Under the pieces are notes generated by a model, which saw nothing but the letters and a program-made list of their open reading frames with translations, did no database searches and was not told the origin of the DNA. Positions 5,763 through 6,981 of a stretch of 6,981 bases of DNA are shown in pieces. The position numbers and the translations under genes were made by a program. Position 1 is the stretch's first letter. Every line of letters starts with the position of its first letter. Source of the stretch: Candidatus Accumulibacter vicinus. GTDB lineage: Bacteria; Pseudomonadota; Gammaproteobacteria; Burkholderiales; Rhodocyclaceae. The stretch covers positions 2,727-9,707 of the forward strand of contig DIME01000048.1 in assembly GCA_002425405.1 (NCBI GenBank), read 5' to 3'.

Positions 5763-6093
5763 GCAAATGGATAGGAAGTTCGGCCTTGATCATCGTTCCG
5801 GCCAAGGCCAAGTGCTGCGCTTGGTGATAGGAGTGGCAGGACCCTCGAAATCTCGTACCCTTGGAAGTGCAAACTCACCGAGGAGAAGGAAGATGCTCGA
5901 ACATCCTGCCAGGATTGACTATAGCTCAGACACGAAGGCGTTGCCACTGCGCACTGTACGGTCCAGCCCTGACGCATGACCCAGCCGAATCGGGCCCGTT
6001 TGCCGGTAGCGCCCGCTTTCGCCGCCGAGGCGGTCAGATTGCGGTTGGCTGGCGGCAAAGGACGGGGGGGATGGAGTCAGTCAGGAGGATGTC

Positions 6094-6137
6094 GAAAGGC
6101 TTTTTGGACTCCGGTACGATCGCCAGGCGAGCCTTTC
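6094..6137 (-). repeat. 8-bp inverted repeat downstream of the IS4-like transposase
   Basis: GAAAGGCT at 6094-6101 is the exact reverse complement of AGCCTTTC at 6130-6137, separated by 28 bases. It lies 55 bases past the transposase stop on the minus strand. It may form a stem-loop that ends the transposase transcript or may mark the element border, but the loop is long and no T-run follows, so neither role is established. Confidence 0.35.
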
Positions 6138-6191
6138 CCGACGCGGAGAACGCCGGGCTTGAGAAGAGGTCTTGGGCGGGCGCGGGCAAGG

Positions 6192-6981
6192 TTATTCGAG
6201 TTGCAGCAAGAACGGCTCGGCGAGGAGCACACGCATCCGCGCAGGATCGAGCCAGGGGGCGGCGCAGGAGCTTCGGATAAAGCCAATAGCGCCGCGCACA
6301 CCGAGTTCTTGATACAGCTTGCGTAACTGCCGAGTGAACCGTGCCAGGGTATTGAACCCATGCGCCAGGCGCATGAGGAGGTGATAGCCCCTCATGGCAT
6401 TCCAGTCCAGGGCAAAGGCATGCTCATAGTGGTAGCCTTGGCATTTCTCGACGAGGAAGCCCGCTTCGATGCCCCAGCGATGGCGGGCGCCGAGGTTGCA
6501 GCGCTCATGGACATTGTCCTGGCTGAGCGGCTGGCTGGAGAGCCAGGCGTGGCGCCCCGTTTGGGTCACGGTCGTCGCCTGTTGATCGATCCACTCCCAG
6601 CTTTCCTCACAGACCACCACGTGCAGTTTGAGACGCTGACGCCCGTTCGAACCGAAGGCATAGTCGATGTCGTTGACCCAAGTGAAGTGTGGTCGGCGTC
6701 GTCCCCAGCAGCGCTGCAAGGCTTGCGGCTTCAGGGCATGGAGCGCGTGAAACTCCTGCCAAACGGTGGACAGATCCTTGTCCTTGAGCACGATCATGAA
6801 CTGCCAGTGGTAGTCACGGCAGCACTGCATCACCGGCCCGTTGGCGTAGAGTCCGTCGAGCAGGAGCAGGATCGGCAGGCGGGGGAACCAGGTCTTGAGC
6901 CGGTCGCTCAAGCGCACAAAGCCGCGCAGTTCGCAATCCTGCTTTTGCGCTTCGGTATTGCCCAGGGCGTGTTCGAGGAAC
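6192..6981 (-). CDS. IS4-like DDE transposase, C-terminal part (5' end outside window)
   Basis: The frame is open to the window edge; the 262 visible residues are the C-terminal portion, and the true start is upstream on the minus strand. A GTG at 6917 is in frame but is only an internal Val. The fold is the IS4-type DDE transposase. The second catalytic Asp is D42 in LLLLDGLYANGP, and the catalytic Glu is E172 in RHRWGIEAGFLVEKCQGY. The latter matches the R-x3-E-x6-K part of the IS4 YREK signature (R168, E172, K179); the usual Tyr three residues before the Arg is Ala here. The insertion between D and E holds beta-rich sequence (about 97-155), as in this family. The C-terminus ends normally in a TAA at 6192 with no frameshift visible. 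The first catalytic Asp lies in the missing part, so activity cannot be judged. The IS subgroup was not assigned. Confidence 0.88.
   Translation of the reverse strand, partial: FLEHALGNTEAQKQDCELRGFVRLSDRLKTWFPRLPILLLLDGLYANGPVMQCCRDYHWQFMIVLKDKDLSTVWQEFHALHALKPQALQRCWGRRRPHFTWVNDIDYAFGSNGRQRLKLHVVVCEESWEWIDQQATTVTQTGRHAWLSSQPLSQDNVHERCNLGARHRWGIEAGFLVEKCQGYHYEHAFALDWNAMRGYHLLMRLAHGFNTLARFTRQLRKLYQELGVRGAIGFIRSSCAAPWLDPARMRVLLAEPFLLQLE

Larger units (their letters stand above)
5751..6191. other. Spacer without a convincing gene
   Basis: About 440 bases between the secreted-protein gene and the IS4-like transposase. Reading frames here are short, lack good ribosome sites and show no recognisable motif. 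It should contain the promoter of the minus-strand gene ending at 4419 and the downstream end of the transposase element, but I could not identify a clear -35/-10 pair or a terminal inverted repeat. Small inverted repeats are GGCCTTG/CAAGGCC (5782-5788 and 5803-5809), CCAAG/CTTGG (5808-5812 and 5820-5824) and the 8-bp pair at 6094-6137. A run of seven G lies at 6064-6070. Confidence 0.5.

Noticed and set aside
5738..6058. 106-codon minus-strand frame before the secreted-protein gene
   Set aside because: No recognisable motif, no good ribosome site, and it overlaps the better supported start at 5750.
5861..6326. Two overlapping plus-strand frames of 139 and 116 codons
   Set aside because: They lie opposite the transposase 3' end and in spacer, have Arg/Gly/Ala-rich low-information translations and no motif; typical of GC-rich shadow frames.
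1..6981. CRISPR arrays, tRNA or rRNA genes
   Set aside because: No regularly spaced repeats, no cloverleaf with CCA-type end and no rRNA signature strings were seen on either strand.

Overview
The window is a piece of accessory DNA, probably from a Gram-negative proteobacterium of the beta or gamma kind. Four unrelated units lie side by side, and three of them are mobile. The main clue to the host is a putative PEP-CTERM/exosortase-type secreted protein, a class found mostly in biofilm- or exopolysaccharide-forming Gram-negatives. The mobile parts are visibly GC-rich. The PEP-CTERM gene is less so and has an AT-rich patch at about 5520-5600. Genus cannot be called from this.

Layout. (1) 92-2408, plus strand: a tightly packed three-gene transposition operon made of a DDE/RNase H-fold transposase with a Mu-type C-terminal domain, an ExeA/TniB-like AAA+ ATPase two bases later, and a 66-residue protein whose start codon overlaps the ATPase stop (ATGA). 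(2) 2409-2529: a short spacer holding an 11-bp perfect inverted repeat. (3) About 2530 to about 4400-4430, minus strand: a group II intron. It has a clear domain VI with bulged branch-point A, a clear domain V, and a reverse transcriptase/maturase that lacks an endonuclease domain; its 5' boundary is unresolved. (4) 4419-5750, minus strand: a secreted protein with an internal signal-peptide-like segment and a PEP-CTERM-like tail. Both ends of this reading frame look altered. (5) 5751-6191: no convincing gene, a few small inverted repeats. (6) 6192 to the window end, minus strand: the C-terminal part of an IS4-like DDE transposase whose 5' end lies outside the window.

How it fits together. The transposase and ATPase should act together in cut-and-paste or replicative transposition, the ATPase choosing targets and activating the transposase; the small third protein is an unassigned accessory. 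The group II intron moves independently by retrohoming. It faces the transposon operon tail to tail and lies head-on behind the 3' end of the PEP-CTERM gene. I see no sign that these units form one functional system. I did not find a clearly new system. The items most worth checking are the small third transposon protein, the altered ends of the PEP-CTERM reading frame, and the hairpin-bearing spacer between transposon and intron.
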